Assembly (NCBI RefSeq): GCF_015773195.1
Contig: NZ_JADWYK010000002.1
Location: forward strand, 496,001 to 560,000
Length of the DNA stretch: 64,000 nucleotides
DNA from: Hymenobacter guriensis
GTDB taxonomy: Bacteria > Bacteroidota > Bacteroidia > Cytophagales > Hymenobacteraceae
Direction: 5' to 3'
Shown: piece by piece, positions 63,610-64,000 of the stretch
Position numbering within the stretch: position 1 is the first letter of the stretch
Layout of the letters: each line of letters begins with the position of its first letter
Notes under the pieces: model-generated
What the model saw: only the letters and a program-made list of their open reading frames with translations
What the model was told of the DNA's origin: nothing
Databases searched by the model: none
Program-made: the position numbers and the translations under genes

Positions 63610-64000
63610 TTACCAGCCGCTGCCGCTGGAACCCCAGCCATCATCCACCTTCTTCTTGGCGGGTGTGGTGGCCTTCTTAGCGGGCGTGGTGGCTTTCTTC
63701 GTGGTGGTCGTAGTTTTCTTCGCCGAGGTCAGGCTGGCAGTAGTAGTAGTCGGTGCAACTTCAGCAACCGGCTCAGGCTCCGGGGCTGGGGCAGGCTCTA
63801 CGTAGGCCGGAGCAGGCGCCGGAACCGGATCCGGCTCACTTCTGCGACGACGAACGTACTTGCCCAGGGGGCGGCCCTGGTAGTCGGTAGACACGCGCAT
63901 GGAAGGCGCCGCCGTGAAGCCGGGAGCAATCTGCATGCCCTCCGTCTGGTTCATCGATTGGGTACCGCCCCCGCCGCCTACTGCGCCCCAGTCGCCGCCG
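63610..64000 (-). CDS. Lys/Thr/Pro-rich protein, C-terminal part
   Basis: The minus-strand frame is open from its stop at 63610 through the window edge at 64000, so the start is outside or is the ATG at 63954 (114 residues). Before that ATG the frame reads a Gly-rich stretch, which suggests the gene continues upstream. The visible part has a Pro/Ala/Glu-rich segment (PVPAPAPAYVEPAPAPEPEP) and then repeats of A-T-T-P-A-K-K, like the tails of histone-H1-like or cell-envelope proteins. The end is D-G-W-G-S-S-G-S-G-W. No domain is recognised. Confidence 0.6.
   Translation of the reverse strand, partial: GGDWGAVGGGGGTQSMNQTEGMQIAPGFTAAPSMRVSTDYQGRPLGKYVRRRRSEPDPVPAPAPAYVEPAPAPEPEPVAEVAPTTTTASLTSAKKTTTTTKKATTPAKKATTPAKKKVDDGWGSSGSGW

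Overview
The window looks like a stretch of chromosome from a high-GC member of the Bacteroidota, most probably Hymenobacter or a close relative (Cytophagales). The evidence is a full-length SprA of the type IX secretion system (T9SS), two proteins with T9SS C-terminal sorting domains, TonB-dependent receptors, a YtxJ-type bacillithiol protein, a VanZ-like gene next to gcvH, and repeated matches to the Bacteroidota -7 promoter element TAnnTTTG. The genus is an inference. I see no rRNA, tRNA, CRISPR array, prophage or insertion sequence.

0-16 kb: an OmpA-family C-terminus, mscL and an enoyl-CoA hydratase. A cell-envelope cluster follows: flippase, dut, sugar nucleotidyltransferase, TPR protein, DUF4292 lipoprotein and a degenerate EnvC-like protein, the last three overlapping or closely spaced. 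After a GAF-LytTR regulator on the minus strand comes a compact operon of two TatA-like proteins, GatA and an MltD-like lytic transglycosylase with three LysM domains.

16-31 kb: a MaeB-type malic enzyme, RuvA, the giant SprA, the lipoyl carrier GcvH with a VanZ-like protein, an M28 peptidase, a small secreted protein, an AT-rich orphan ORF and YicC. 31-40 kb is a surface region: a TonB-dependent receptor, a T9SS-exported protein, a glycosyltransferase, a second flippase, and a MoxR ATPase coupled to a methyltransferase.

40-44 kb is the most distinctive part. A large T9SS-sorted protein is followed by a 69-residue protein with a VPIDGG/hydrophobic/basic tail (PID-CTERM type), a small exosortase with an intact Cys/Arg/His triad, and a four-helix membrane partner. 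This is a candidate second protein-sorting system beside T9SS. 44-64 kb holds small lipoproteins, a large unknown helical protein, CsbD and DUF1206 proteins, a saccharopine-dehydrogenase-like enzyme, GcvP, lipoyl synthase, OsmC, YtxJ, a fused 2-oxoacid dehydrogenase E1, an orphan SusC-like receptor, an M16 peptidase and the truncated end of a Lys/Thr/Pro-rich protein.

Three themes link the genes. Envelope biogenesis and surface display involve SprA, T9SS substrates, the exosortase, TatA, flippases, EnvC/MltD and the DUF4292 protein. Lipoate-dependent metabolism involves GcvH, GcvP, LipA and the E1 enzyme. Finally, several intergenic regions carry unrelated sequences built from 7-8 bp tandem words, often as inverted repeats, including one directly in front of the sprA start codon.
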